Shown: positions 18,316 to 26,784 of the stretch, piece after piece | Layout of the letters: each line of letters starts with the position of its first letter | Position numbering within the stretch: the stretch's first letter is position 1 | Assembly: GCF_000709085.1 (NCBI RefSeq) | Contig: NZ_JFBD01000011.1 | Span: 1 to 39,763, forward strand | DNA length: 39,763 nt | From: Virgibacillus alimentarius | GTDB lineage: Bacteria; Bacillota; Bacilli; Bacillales; Amphibacillaceae | Direction: 5' to 3' | The notes under the pieces: generated by a model | What the model was told of the DNA's origin: nothing | What the model saw: the letters and a program-made list of their open reading frames with translations, nothing else | Database searches by the model: none | Program-made: the position numbers and the translations under genes

Positions 18316-19260
18316 ATGAGAACGATTGAATTATCTTATCCTCATACATTAGTTTTAGAGGAGCTACCCGAAACAGTAAGCGCTATAGGATTTTTTGATG
18401 GAATACATAGAGGACATCAAAGAGTAATTCAAACTGCTGTCACAGAAGCAAGAAAGGTGAATATGGAAAGTGCAGTCATAACGTTTCATCCACATCCTTC
18501 TGTTGTCCTGCAAAAAGAAAAAAAACAAATTCAGTATATCACTCCACTGCGTGAGAAAAAGGAAATATTACAGCGTTTGAACGTTGACAGACTTTATATC
18601 ATTACATTTAATAAAGAGTTGTCTATGTTATCACCGCAAGAATTTATTGATCACTTTATTATTGGGTTGAATATAAAGCATTTAGTTGCAGGGTTTGACT
18701 TCTCCTATGGCCATAAAGGGAAAGGTGATATGAATACGATTCAATCACAATCAAGGGATGCATTCATGTTTTCCACAATTGATAAAATAGAAGCAAACGG
18801 TGAAAAAATTAGCTCTACCCGAATACGAAAACTTCTTGACGCAGGAAATGTTGAACGTGTTAACGATTTACTTAACAGGCATTTTTCCACTTACGGAATT
18901 GTGATTGATGGGGATAAACGTGGAAAAACAATTGGTTTTCCTACAGCCAATCTTAGGGTTAACCCTGAAGCATTATTACCAAAAACAGGTATCTATGCCG
19001 TGAAAGTTCTCTATAAAAATGAAGTATACGAGGGAATGGCAAATCTTGGCACAAACCCCACATTTACGCCAGATCTATCCCAGCCAAGAATAGAGGTAAA
19101 CATATTTGATTACAATAATGATCTCTATGGTGAAGAACTGCAAATAGAGTGGCATGCATTTATTCGTGACGAAGAAAAATTTGACCAAGTCGATCAGCTA
19201 GTTAAACAAATAGAAAACGATGAAAAAAAAATACGTCACTATTTTTCAATACAAGAATAA
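18316..19260 (+). CDS. ribF: Bifunctional riboflavin kinase/FAD synthetase
   Basis: RibF (RibC in B. subtilis) phosphorylates riboflavin to FMN and adenylates FMN to FAD. The 314-residue product has the N-terminal nucleotidyltransferase domain with GFFDGIHRGH at 25-34 and SSTRIRK near 165, and the C-terminal flavokinase domain with RGKTIGFPTANL near 200 and the NLGTNPTF/E motif. TruB-RibF pairing is standard in Bacilli. Loss of the equivalent gene in B. subtilis deregulates the riboflavin operon, since FMN is its riboswitch ligand. Confidence 0.97.
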   Translation: MRTIELSYPHTLVLEELPETVSAIGFFDGIHRGHQRVIQTAVTEARKVNMESAVITFHPHPSVVLQKEKKQIQYITPLREKKEILQRLNVDRLYIITFNKELSMLSPQEFIDHFIIGLNIKHLVAGFDFSYGHKGKGDMNTIQSQSRDAFMFSTIDKIEANGEKISSTRIRKLLDAGNVERVNDLLNRHFSTYGIVIDGDKRGKTIGFPTANLRVNPEALLPKTGIYAVKVLYKNEVYEGMANLGTNPTFTPDLSQPRIEVNIFDYNNDLYGEELQIEWHAFIRDEEKFDQVDQLVKQIENDEKKIRHYFSIQE

Positions 19261-19282
19261 AGTGAAATAATGTATTTTCCAC

Positions 19283-19311
19283 TTGCAATTTCCATGAAAA
19301 ACATGTAACCT
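19283..19311 (+). promoter_or_regulatory. Candidate sigma-A promoter for rpsO
   Basis: TTGCAA (19283-19288) and TAACCT (19306-19311) are separated by 17 nt. A start near 19318 would give an 80-nt leader that contains the hairpin at 19329-19359. Confidence 0.6.
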
Positions 19312-19328
19312 AAACAAGTGAACCATCG

Positions 19329-19359
19329 CTTGGCAAATCGATGCTCCGACGTTTGCGAG
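19329..19359 (+). promoter_or_regulatory. rpsO leader hairpin, candidate S15 autoregulatory element
   Basis: CTTGGCAAA (19329-19337) pairs with TTTGCGAG (19352-19359) over 8 bp with one bulged G, followed by a purine-rich GGGGAATGGGG run and then the rpsO Shine-Dalgarno. S15 is known to repress its own mRNA through leader structures in several bacteria, including Geobacillus. The assignment here rests on position and foldability, not on a matched consensus. Confidence 0.45.
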
Positions 19360-19398
19360 GGGAATGGGGATATATATAAAAGTAGGAGGTGGCTTGAA

Positions 19399-19668
19399 AT
19401 GGCAATGACAAAAGAACGTAAAAATGAAATTATTAATGAGTTTAAAGTTCATGATAATGATACGGGTTCTCCAGAAGTTCAGATAGCAGTTCTTACGGAG
19501 GAAATTACTACATTAAACGAACATTTACGTTTTCATAAAAAAGACCATCATTCACGTCGCGGACTTTTAAAAATGGTTGGTAAACGTCGTAATTTACTTA
19601 ACTATTTACGTAAAAAAGACGTTACTCGCTATCGTGACCTGATTAAAAAATTAGGCTTACGCCGATAA
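19399..19668 (+). CDS. rpsO: 30S ribosomal protein S15
   Basis: S15 is a primary binder of the central domain of 16S rRNA. The 89-residue product is the exact family length, with [29 protein letters not shown] and the [13 protein letters not shown] signature. The true start is the ATG at 19399, behind TAGGAGGTGG; an in-frame GTG at 19318 falls in the leader and is rejected. It is followed by a terminator and then pnp, whose product degrades RNA; rpsO-pnp linkage is very widely conserved. Confidence 0.98.
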   Translation: MAMTKERKNEIINEFKVHDNDTGSPEVQIAVLTEEITTLNEHLRFHKKDHHSRRGLLKMVGKRRNLLNYLRKKDVTRYRDLIKKLGLRR

Positions 19669-19674
19669 TGTTTA

Positions 19675-19702
19675 AAAAAGCAGGAGAAATCCTGCTTTTT
19701 TT
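19675..19702 (+). terminator. Intrinsic terminator after rpsO
   Basis: AAAAAGCAGGA and TCCTGCTTTTT form an 11-bp stem with a GAAA tetraloop and a T-run to 19702. pnp begins 83 nt later. Confidence 0.92.
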
Positions 19703-19785
19703 ATACTTTAAACACTTTATTTACATTCATGGCTATAAACTATAAAATGTAGGATAGAATGTTAATGAAAGGAGATAAAATAGTA

Positions 19786-21900
19786 ATGGCAGAAGAAAAA
19801 CACGTATTCTCCACAAAACTTGGCGGTAAACAATTCATCGTTGAGATTGGAGAATTGGCAAAACAAGCTAATGGTGCTTGTATGGTCCACTATGGTGATA
19901 CATCTGTATTATCTGTAGCTACAGCATCAAAAGAACCAAAAGATTTACCTTTTTTCCCTTTAACAGTTAATTACGAAGAACGGTTATATGCGGTAGGTAA
20001 AATTCCCGGAGGTTTTATTAAGAGAGAGGGCAGACCGAGTGAAAAAGCAATTTTATCATCTCGGTTAATTGACCGACCAATACGGCCACTATTTCCTGAT
20101 GGGTTTCGAAATGAAGTACAGGTTATCAGTACGGTTATGAGTGTTGATCAGGATTGTTCTTCTGAAATCGCCGCTATGATCGGCTCATCGATTGCACTTA
20201 GTATTTCGGATATTCCATTTGAAGAACCGATTGCAGGGGTTAATATAGGAAGAATTGATGGAGAATTCGTCATTAATCCAACGATCGAGGAACAAGAGAA
20301 AAGTGATATCGATTTAACAGTTGCCGGTACGAAAGATGCGATTAATATGGTGGAAGCTGAGGCACAGGAAATTCCTGAAGAAATCATGCTAGATGCAATT
20401 ATGTTTGGCCACAAGGAAATTGTTCGCTTAGTAGAATTTCAAGAAGAAATGATTCGTGCGGTTGGTCTTGAAAAATTAGATGTTCCCTTATTTGAAAGCG
20501 ACCAAGAATTTTCAGCAAATGTGAAATCAAAAGCTGAAAAAAAGTTAGTTGAAGCTATACAAGTTCAAGAAAAACACGCTCGGGAAGAAGCTATTGATAA
20601 AGTAAAAGAAGAAATTTTAACAGAATATGATGAAGAAGAGGAAGAAATAATTCAACAAGTTAAATCTGTTTTAGATAAGATGGTCAAGGATGAAGTCCGC
20701 CGTCTGATCACGCAAGAAAATGTACGCCCAGATGGACGTAAGCTTGACGAAATCCGCCCGCTTTCTTCACGCGTGGGTATTCTACCACGGACACATGGCT
20801 CCGGATTATTTACACGTGGACAAACTCAAGCATTAAGTGTATGTACACTTGGCGCACTAGGTGACGTACAAATATTGGATGGGCTTGATTTAGAAGAATC
20901 AAAGCGTTTTATGCATCATTACAACTTCCCTCAATATAGTGTAGGTGAAACAGGACCAATTCGGGGACCAGGTCGTCGCGAAATTGGCCATGGTGCACTT
21001 GGGGAACGTGCTCTTGAGAAAGTAATTCCATCGGATAAAGAATTCCCGTACACAATTCGTCTCGTTTCCGAAGTATTGGAATCCAATGGTTCCACATCTC
21101 AGGCTAGTATTTGTGCAAGTACGTTAGCAATGATGGATGCTGGAGTTCCGATTAAAGCGCCAGTAGCAGGAATTGCTATGGGTCTTGTTAAAACAGGAGA
21201 AGATTACGCTATTTTAACGGATATTCAAGGAATGGAAGATGCACTAGGAGATATGGATTTCAAGGTAGCTGGGACTGCAAAAGGTGTTACCGCACTACAA
21301 ATGGATATTAAAATTGACGGTTTGTCTAAAGAAATATTGGAAGAGTCATTAAGTCAAGCTAAAACAGGCCGGATGCACATCCTAGATTCAATGCTTGCAA
21401 CGATTAAAGAACCGAATGCAGAACTGTCGGAGTATGCACCAAAAATATTAACGATGAAAATTAAACCCGAAAAAATTCGTGATGTTATTGGACCAAGTGG
21501 AAAGCAAATTAATAAAATAATCGAAGAAACTGGTGTCAAGATTGATATTGAACAAGATGGAAGTATATTTATCTCATCTGCAGATGCCGAGATGAATGAA
21601 AAAACGAAAAAAATTATTAATGATCTTGTACGAGAAGTTGAAGTTGGTGAGATGTATTTAGGTACAGTGAAGCGAATTGAGAAATTTGGCGCTTTTGTTG
21701 AATTATTTAAAGGCAAAGACGGTTTAGTCCATATTTCTGAATTAGCCGAAGAACGGACGAAGAAAGTGGAAGATGTTGTATCTATTGGCGACCAAATTAT
21801 GGTTAAAGTAAAAGAAATTGATAATCAAGGTCGAGTCAATCTTTCCCGTAAAGCTGTTTTAAAAGAGGAAAGGGAAAGACAAGAAAGATCCAAATCATAA
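19786..21900 (+). CDS. pnp: Polyribonucleotide nucleotidyltransferase (PNPase)
   Basis: PNPase degrades RNA 3' to 5' by phosphorolysis and is the main 3' exonuclease of Bacilli. The 704-residue product contains two RNase PH-like domains ([12 protein letters not shown] and the later GMALGLVK-type segment [20 protein letters not shown]), an all-helical linker, a KH domain ([19 protein letters not shown]) and a C-terminal S1 domain ([28 protein letters not shown]). I choose the ATG at 19786 (MAEEKHVF) over an in-frame one at 19759, because AAAGGAGAT at 19768-19776 precedes it at normal spacing. Confidence 0.98.
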   Translation: MAEEKHVFSTKLGGKQFIVEIGELAKQANGACMVHYGDTSVLSVATASKEPKDLPFFPLTVNYEERLYAVGKIPGGFIKREGRPSEKAILSSRLIDRPIRPLFPDGFRNEVQVISTVMSVDQDCSSEIAAMIGSSIALSISDIPFEEPIAGVNIGRIDGEFVINPTIEEQEKSDIDLTVAGTKDAINMVEAEAQEIPEEIMLDAIMFGHKEIVRLVEFQEEMIRAVGLEKLDVPLFESDQEFSANVKSKAEKKLVEAIQVQEKHAREEAIDKVKEEILTEYDEEEEEIIQQVKSVLDKMVKDEVRRLITQENVRPDGRKLDEIRPLSSRVGILPRTHGSGLFTRGQTQALSVCTLGALGDVQILDGLDLEESKRFMHHYNFPQYSVGETGPIRGPGRREIGHGALGERALEKVIPSDKEFPYTIRLVSEVLESNGSTSQASICASTLAMMDAGVPIKAPVAGIAMGLVKTGEDYAILTDIQGMEDALGDMDFKVAGTAKGVTALQMDIKIDGLSKEILEESLSQAKTGRMHILDSMLATIKEPNAELSEYAPKILTMKIKPEKIRDVIGPSGKQINKIIEETGVKIDIEQDGSIFISSADAEMNEKTKKIINDLVREVEVGEMYLGTVKRIEKFGAFVELFKGKDGLVHISELAEERTKKVEDVVSIGDQIMVKVKEIDNQGRVNLSRKAVLKEERERQERSKS

Positions 21901-21913
21901 TAATTAACGAAAC

Positions 21914-21941
21914 AAGAAGCTGCAATGTCAGTTTCTTTTTT
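21914..21941 (+). terminator. Intrinsic terminator after pnp
   Basis: AAGAAGCTG (21914-21922) pairs with CAGTTTCTT (21929-21937), one G-U pair, followed by T residues. Confidence 0.85.
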
Positions 21942-22008
21942 AATGTTTTAAACGAGTAGCTGTCAAGGTAGGATACATACTTTTGGTTTAAACTGTATTA
22001 CATATGTC

Positions 22009-22037
22009 TCATATCTTGTCCTTCTTTTTCATATGAA
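22009..22037 (+). promoter_or_regulatory. Candidate sigma-E promoter for ylxY
   Basis: TCATATC (22009-22015) fits the sigma-E -35 pattern KMATATT with one mismatch, and CATATGAA (22030-22037) partly fits the -10 CATACANT, with 14 nt between them. YlxY is a sporulation-associated protein, so early mother-cell expression is reasonable. The -10 match is imperfect. Confidence 0.4.
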
Positions 22038-22059
22038 TATGTATGAGAGGAGGGCTATA

Positions 22060-23023
22060 ATGTATCGATATCGCAAGATTGTTCAATTATGTGTATTCAT
22101 ACTAATTGTTCTACTGGCTTTTGACATAGACTATAATCCATTTGTTAAAAATGATGTTGGAAAATTATCCCACCAAGTTGTTCATGTTACAAAAACAAAG
22201 GATCCATTATATCAAGAAATAAAACAGAAAAAATCCAAGTATTCTAAAGAACCGCAGAATGCAACCGTTGATAAAATCTGGAAAAAAACACCGGGGAGAA
22301 ATGGGGTAGAGGTAGATGTTGAGGAGTCATATAAACAAATGAAAAAGGAAGGAAATTTTGATGAATCAAAACTTGTTTATAAGCAAGTCCCTCCAAAAGT
22401 ACAATTTAGGGAATTACCGGCTTCACCTGTTTATCGAGGTCATCCCGAAAAGGAAATGGTGGCATTTTTAATAAATGTATCATGGGGAGAAGAACATATT
22501 CCTGAAATATTAGATACTTTAAATGAGCATAACGTAAAAGCGACATTTTTTATTGAAGGGGAATGGGCGAAAAAAAAATGCAGATCTTGTTAAAATGATA
22601 AATGAACAAGGACATTTAATAGGAAATCACGCTTATAATCATCCTGATATGGCTCGTCTATCGAATCAAGAAATCATCCAGCAGATAACCCAAACCAATA
22701 CAATTATTGAAGCTATTATTGATAAGACTCCAAAGTGGTTTGCTCCCCCTAGTGGAAGCTTTAAGAATAATGTTGTAAAAACAGCACATAATTTAAAAAT
22801 GGAAACAATACTTTGGACAGTTGACACAATCGATTGGAAGAATCCTTCTGTTTCTGTTATGATGAATCGGGTAATGACTGATATTCATCCTGGAGCAACT
22901 ATTTTAATGCATCCAACTTCTTCTGTTGTAGAAGGACTGTCACCATTAATTAAGGATATAAAAAAGAAAGGATACAAAATTGGAACTATTGAGCAACTGC
23001 TAAACGAAGAAAGAGAAATATAA
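22060..23023 (+). pseudogene. ylxY: YlxY-type polysaccharide deacetylase-like sporulation protein, frameshifted
   Basis: The product is a NodB-fold protein with an N-terminal membrane anchor (about residues 8-24). The frame starting at 22060 stops at 22593; the rest continues in another frame to 23023. Removing one A from the A9 run at 22570-22578 restores FIEGEWAKKNADLVKM and a 320-residue protein. The NodB region has GNHAYNHPDM, WFAPPSGSF and LWTVDTIDW, but the first catalytic motif reads INVSWGEE in place of TFDDG, as I recall for B. subtilis YlxY too, so deacetylase activity is doubtful even when intact. GAGAGGAGGG precedes the ATG. The frameshift may be real or a homopolymer miscall. It lies between pnp and mlpA, the normal position. 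Confidence 0.88.
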
Positions 23024-23063
23024 ATTAATTACATGACATACAATTGATTTAGGAGGCAATATT

Positions 23064-24287
23064 TTGATAGAGAAGCATACTTGCAACAATGGACTACGAA
23101 TCGTATTGGAAAATATACCGGCTGTCCGTTCTGTAACAATAGGGATTTGGGTATTAACTGGATCCAGAAATGAAACAACAGAAAATAATGGAATATCCCA
23201 TTTTTTAGAGCATATGTTTTTTAAGGGGACAAAAACGAGATCAGCACAGGATATAGCAGAAGCTTTTGATTCCATAGGCGGCCAAGTAAATGCATTTACA
23301 TCGAAAGAGTATACATGTTTTTACGCGCGTGTGCTAGATACACACAAGGATTACGCTTTGGAAATCTTAGCTGATATGTTCTTTCACTCTTCTTTCGATG
23401 AAGAAGAAATGGAGCGTGAGAAAAAAGTTGTTCTTGAAGAAATCAAAATGTATGAAGATACACCGGATGATATTGTTCATGATTTATTAGCAAAAGCTTC
23501 TTACGGGGAACATCCATTAGGGTATCCTATTCTTGGAACAGAGGAGCACCTGAAAACGTTTAAACCAGAAACGTTACGCAATTATATGAAAGAGTGCTAC
23601 ACTCCTGAAAATATAGTTATTTCTGTTGCCGGCAATACAGATACGTCTTTCATTCGTAAGGTTGAAAGCTACTTTGGGCACTTTCAGTCCAAAAATCAGC
23701 AAACAAACATGTTGAAGCCAACTTTTCTGGCAAATAATATTGTAAGGAATAAAGATACAGAGCAAGCTCATTTATGTTTAGGGTATGATGGCTTGCCAAT
23801 TGGCAACAGTAATGTATACAGTTTGATTATTATGAATAATGTTCTTGGCGGGAGTATGAGTTCAAGATTGTTTCAGGAAGTCCGTGAAAAACAAGGACTT
23901 GCTTATGCGGTCTTTTCCTATCATTCTTCATTCTTGGACAATGGATTATTAACAATATATGCCGGAACAGGAAAGGATCAATTACCTGTTTTGCAAGACA
24001 CGATTTATCAAACGGTTGATCAGCTAATTAAATCCGGTTTGACAGATAAAGAACTAAATAATAGTAAAGAGCAATTAAAAGGAAATCTCATGTTAAGTCT
24101 AGAAAGCACGAATAGCCGTATGAGCAGAAACGGAAGAAATGAGTTATTGCTGCATCGACACCGTACATTAGATGAAATGATACAGGAAATTGATGCTGTT
24201 AATCATGAATCTATTCACAATGTAATTACAAAAACATTTAAGCAGACATCTTCGAAGGCTTTAATAGCACCACAGGAAGCGAACTAA
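23064..24287 (+). CDS. mlpA: M16-family zinc peptidase MlpA (YmxG)
   Basis: A 407-residue mitochondrial-processing-peptidase-like protein. The inverted zinc motif HFLEH is at residues 46-50, with the distal glutamate in the EREKKVVLEEIKMYED segment about 75 residues later, so the catalytic site is intact. The C-terminal domain with GGSMSSRLFQEVREKQGLAY is also typical. Translation starts at a TTG behind TTAGGAGG. In B. subtilis MlpA is reported to act on regulation of exoprotease genes. It sits just after ylxY and is followed by its own terminator. Confidence 0.95.
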   Translation: MIEKHTCNNGLRIVLENIPAVRSVTIGIWVLTGSRNETTENNGISHFLEHMFFKGTKTRSAQDIAEAFDSIGGQVNAFTSKEYTCFYARVLDTHKDYALEILADMFFHSSFDEEEMEREKKVVLEEIKMYEDTPDDIVHDLLAKASYGEHPLGYPILGTEEHLKTFKPETLRNYMKECYTPENIVISVAGNTDTSFIRKVESYFGHFQSKNQQTNMLKPTFLANNIVRNKDTEQAHLCLGYDGLPIGNSNVYSLIIMNNVLGGSMSSRLFQEVREKQGLAYAVFSYHSSFLDNGLLTIYAGTGKDQLPVLQDTIYQTVDQLIKSGLTDKELNNSKEQLKGNLMLSLESTNSRMSRNGRNELLLHRHRTLDEMIQEIDAVNHESIHNVITKTFKQTSSKALIAPQEAN

Positions 24288-24314
24288 CCTATGTTTTTAT
24301 ACATAGGTTTTTTT
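24286..24314 (+). terminator. Intrinsic terminator after mlpA
   Basis: AACCTATGT and ACATAGGTT make a perfect 9-bp stem around TTTTAT, with a T-run to 24314. The 5' arm overlaps the mlpA stop codon. Confidence 0.9.
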
Positions 24315-24364
24315 AATGTTCATATATATATATTAATCCCTTTTTCAGACTGGAGGCGATGGGA

Positions 24365-24598
24365 ATGCGTTATAAAGAAATTAGCGGAAAGGAAATAGTA
24401 AATGTAAACCATGGGTCGAGATTAGGAATATTAGGACAAACGGATTTAGAAATAGATATTCATTCAGGGCAAATTAAATCATTTATCATACCGAACTATA
24501 AGTGGTTTGGTTTAAAAAAGGAAGGTGAAGAAACGAGAATTTACTGGGAAGATATTCAAAAAATTGGAGAAGATATGATTATGATTGATGCAGAATAA
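24365..24598 (+). CDS. ymxH: YlmC/YmxH family sporulation protein (PRC-barrel)
   Basis: A 77-residue protein with the small beta-barrel pattern of the YlmC/YmxH family: SGKEIVNVNHGSRLG, then a DLEIDIHSGQIKSFIIP strand pair and a C-terminal WEDIQKIGEDMIMID. Function is not established, though relatives are induced in sporulation. I choose the second ATG, 24365, because GGAGG at 24352-24356 is 8 nt before it and only 2 nt before the first ATG at 24359. It is followed by a terminator that serves as the intron insertion target. Confidence 0.9.
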   Translation: MRYKEISGKEIVNVNHGSRLGILGQTDLEIDIHSGQIKSFIIPNYKWFGLKKEGEETRIYWEDIQKIGEDMIMIDAE

Positions 24599-24625
24599 CT
24601 TAAAATTGCATGAAAAGGTCTACAT

Positions 24626-24664
24626 AAGGACGATTACCGTTTACGAAGGTACTCGTCCTTTTTT
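24626..24664 (+). terminator. Intrinsic terminator after ymxH, target of the group IIC intron
   Basis: AAGGACGA (24626-24633) pairs with TCGTCCTT (24653-24660), and TACC with GGTA inside the loop extends the stem; a T-run follows. The intron starts one or two bases after the T-run, the known insertion habit of group IIC introns. Confidence 0.92.
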
Positions 24665-24665
24665 C

Positions 24666-25129
24666 GTGCGCCCTGCATGGACGAATACTTGGTGGTAAAA
24701 GTCCACTACAGGCTTAGCAGTAGGAACTGTTAGCGAAAGGCAAGGTGGCTATCGTAAGGCTGAAGGAAGCTGGACGCAAAAGGAAATATAAGAGGCTTGC
24801 CTGTCACAAGAAAAAGGCAGAACACTTTTTGGGTAGAATTGCAAAACAAAATCCCAAGTTCTTTAAACACTGGGAAGTAGGTGAGAAACTCAAACGGATC
24901 ACCAAGCGCAACCGTGGCCGTCAACCCGAAGCGATTCTAGAAAATCCGGCACAAGCCATATTCACCACCGTTCATTGACAGATAAAGAACTGGCATCAAG
25001 AGGATATAAAGATATCGCTCTACAATACCAGCTCCTACACTCAAACTATTGAACCGCCGTATACGGAATCGTATGTACGTACGGTGGTGTGAGGGGCGAA
25101 AAGTTACTTAACTTTTCCCTCTACTCGAT
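24666..25129 (+). mobile_element. Decayed group IIC intron, reverse transcriptase mostly deleted
   Basis: The element opens with the bacterial group II 5' end GTGCGCCC at 24666, followed by domain I sequence with GAAGGAAGCTGG near 24760. Near the 3' end lies a recognisable domain V (9-bp stem ACCGCCGTA/TACGGTGGT with distal TACG-GAAT-CGTA), a domain VI hairpin (GAAAAGT/ACTTTTC) and the 3' end CTACTCGAT at 25129. Domain V seems to carry four extra bases between distal stem and proximal stem relative to the usual 34-nt form I recall from Oceanobacillus iheyensis, which would likely abolish splicing. Total length is 464 nt. Only about 40 codons of the encoded protein remain in frame. The insertion follows a terminator and precedes the dpaA promoter, so it should not harm either gene. 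Confidence 0.88.
24933..25052 (+). pseudogene. C-terminal remnant of the group IIC intron-encoded protein
   Basis: Thirty-nine codons read in one frame up to a TGA at 25050-25052, immediately ahead of domain V, as in intact IIC introns. The pattern DSRKSGTSHIHHRSLTDKEL and final QYQLLHSNY correspond to the conserved tail of intron reverse transcriptase/maturases (SRKSYW, RxLTNxEL, xYxxLH). The reverse transcriptase and most of the maturase domain are gone. Basic residues upstream in a different frame (around 24865-24920) may be a further frameshifted piece. Confidence 0.75.
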
Positions 25130-25152
25130 TTTTTATCAAATAACTAATCACT

Positions 25153-25176
25153 AATAGCCTATCAAAACATAAGCTA
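25153..25176 (+). promoter_or_regulatory. Candidate sigma-K promoter for dpaAB
   Basis: CATAAGCTA at 25168-25176 matches the sigma-K -10 consensus CATAnnnTA exactly. A possible -35 AC element lies about 15 nt upstream, slightly short of the usual 16-17. dpaAB of B. subtilis is transcribed by sigma-K in the mother cell, which supports the call. It lies wholly downstream of the intron. Confidence 0.5.
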
Positions 25177-25230
25177 TAAAGTAATCAGAGCAAAAAAGAA
25201 ATAAAGTATATTTGGAGGGTGTATACAATC

Positions 25231-26112
25231 ATGGATCGATTAATAGCCATAATAGGTGGTGACGGAAGATATTTAGAATTAATTCGTCAATTAAAAGCTC
25301 TTCCTAATACGACTACTATTCTTGTGGGTTTTGACAAATTAGAGCAAGGATTCACTGGTTTAAAACAAATTGATTTCAAAGATCTAAAACAATCCAATTT
25401 AGATGTCATCATCTTGCCAATTACAGGCACAGATGATACCGGTAACGTTGATACTGTATTCTCAGATCAGCCAGTACAATTAACAAGAGAGTGGTTCAAA
25501 AAACTTAAGAGATCCTCCCTTGTATTTACAGGAATAACAAACGAATATTTAACCGATGCAACAAAAGAGGCAGATGTATCATTAATTCCTTTATTAAACC
25601 GTGATGATGTGGCCATTTTTAACTCCATACCAACTGCAGAGGGAGCAATTATGATGGCCATTGAGAATACGGATTATACGATCCATTCATCACGGATTAT
25701 TGTAGTTGGTTTTGGACGTGTAGGAAATACTGTAGCAAATAAATTTTCTGCTTTTGGGGCTAAAGTGTCAGTTAGTGCTAATAACATCACTGATTTGGCA
25801 AGAATTACCGAAATGGGTCTAACAGCTATTCCTTTACATGAGTTACATGAACACACAAATCAGTGTGATTTACTAATTAATACAGTCCCAGCTCCTATTA
25901 TCAATAAAAACTCTATTGGTAATTTACCAACGCACGGACTGATTATTGATTTAGCTTCAAAACCTGGAGGAACAGATTTTGAATTTGCCAAAAAACGGGG
26001 AATTAAAGCAATTTTAGCCCCTAGCTTACCTAGTATTGTAGCACCCAAAACATCTGGAAAAATCTTGGCGGATGTTATTAAACAAATTTTGCAAGAAGAA
26101 AGGGGAAAATAG
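25231..26112 (+). CDS. dpaA: Dipicolinate synthase subunit A
   Basis: DpaA (SpoVFA) with DpaB oxidises dihydrodipicolinate to dipicolinic acid, about a tenth of spore dry weight, in the mother cell. The 293-residue product has IIGGDGRYLE at the N-terminus and a Rossmann NAD(P)-binding motif GFGRVG at 160-165, then LARITEMGL, LIIDLASKPGGTDF and APSLPSIVAPKTSG. I start at ATG 25231; a GTG at 25219 overlaps the GGAGG Shine-Dalgarno at 25214-25218. The spacing of 12 nt to the ATG is on the long side. dpaB begins 1 nt after the stop. Confidence 0.97.
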   Translation: MDRLIAIIGGDGRYLELIRQLKALPNTTTILVGFDKLEQGFTGLKQIDFKDLKQSNLDVIILPITGTDDTGNVDTVFSDQPVQLTREWFKKLKRSSLVFTGITNEYLTDATKEADVSLIPLLNRDDVAIFNSIPTAEGAIMMAIENTDYTIHSSRIIVVGFGRVGNTVANKFSAFGAKVSVSANNITDLARITEMGLTAIPLHELHEHTNQCDLLINTVPAPIINKNSIGNLPTHGLIIDLASKPGGTDFEFAKKRGIKAILAPSLPSIVAPKTSGKILADVIKQILQEERGK

Positions 26113-26113
26113 C

Positions 26114-26719
26114 ATGTCGTTAGAAGGAAAAAGAATTGGTTTTGGAATAACTGCTTCTCATTGCACCTATGATGAAGTGTTTCCACAGTTACAAAAGTTA
26201 ATCGATGCAAAGGCAGATGTAGTTCCAATTGTAACTTACTCTGTAAGAACCACCAATACTAAATTTGGTAAGGCTGCAGATCATATAGCAACAATTGAAT
26301 CCATTACAGGAAAAAAAGTAATTACAACAATGCCTGAAGCGGAGCCATTAGGTCCTAAATATCCCCTGGATTGTATGGTGATAGCGCCATTAACTGGAAA
26401 TACACTAAGTAAAATGGCAAATGCACAGACAGATTCACCTGTGTTAATGGCAGCAAAAGCTACACTCCGAAATCAAAGTCCAGTTGTACTCGGAATTTCC
26501 ACAAATGATGCACTTGGATTAAATGGTGTTAATTTAATGCGCTTAATGGCAACAAAACTTGTATATTTTATCCCATATGGTCAAGATGATCCCTACAAAA
26601 AACCCAATTCTTTAGTTTCTAATATGGAATTAATCCCTGATACGATTGAATCAGCTCTTGAATATAAACAAATTCAACCTGTTATCATTCCGCATATTGA
26701 TGAAAGTATGATAGAATAA
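26114..26719 (+). CDS. dpaB: Dipicolinate synthase subunit B
   Basis: DpaB (SpoVFB) is the flavoprotein-fold partner of DpaA. The 201-residue product belongs to the HFCD flavoprotein family, with GKRIGFGITASHCTYDE at the N-terminus and the APLTGNTLSKMANAQTDSPVLMAAKA stretch that forms the flavin-type pocket. The start at 26114 follows GAAAGGGG within the end of dpaA with one intervening base, so translation is coupled. An upstream in-frame start at 26072 lies inside dpaA and is not used. Confidence 0.97.
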   Translation: MSLEGKRIGFGITASHCTYDEVFPQLQKLIDAKADVVPIVTYSVRTTNTKFGKAADHIATIESITGKKVITTMPEAEPLGPKYPLDCMVIAPLTGNTLSKMANAQTDSPVLMAAKATLRNQSPVVLGISTNDALGLNGVNLMRLMATKLVYFIPYGQDDPYKKPNSLVSNMELIPDTIESALEYKQIQPVIIPHIDESMIE

Positions 26720-26784
26720 GAAACTAGGAATATTTTAAAGATGATGAAGGTAATAAGATATCCATTGTGAAAGGAGTTATTAAA

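Noticed and set aside
24745-24978. A 77-codon open frame with many basic residues inside the intron
   Set aside because: It starts inside conserved ribozyme domain I and has no ribosome binding site. The recognisable tail of the intron protein is in a different frame, so this is a relic of intron sequence rather than a gene.
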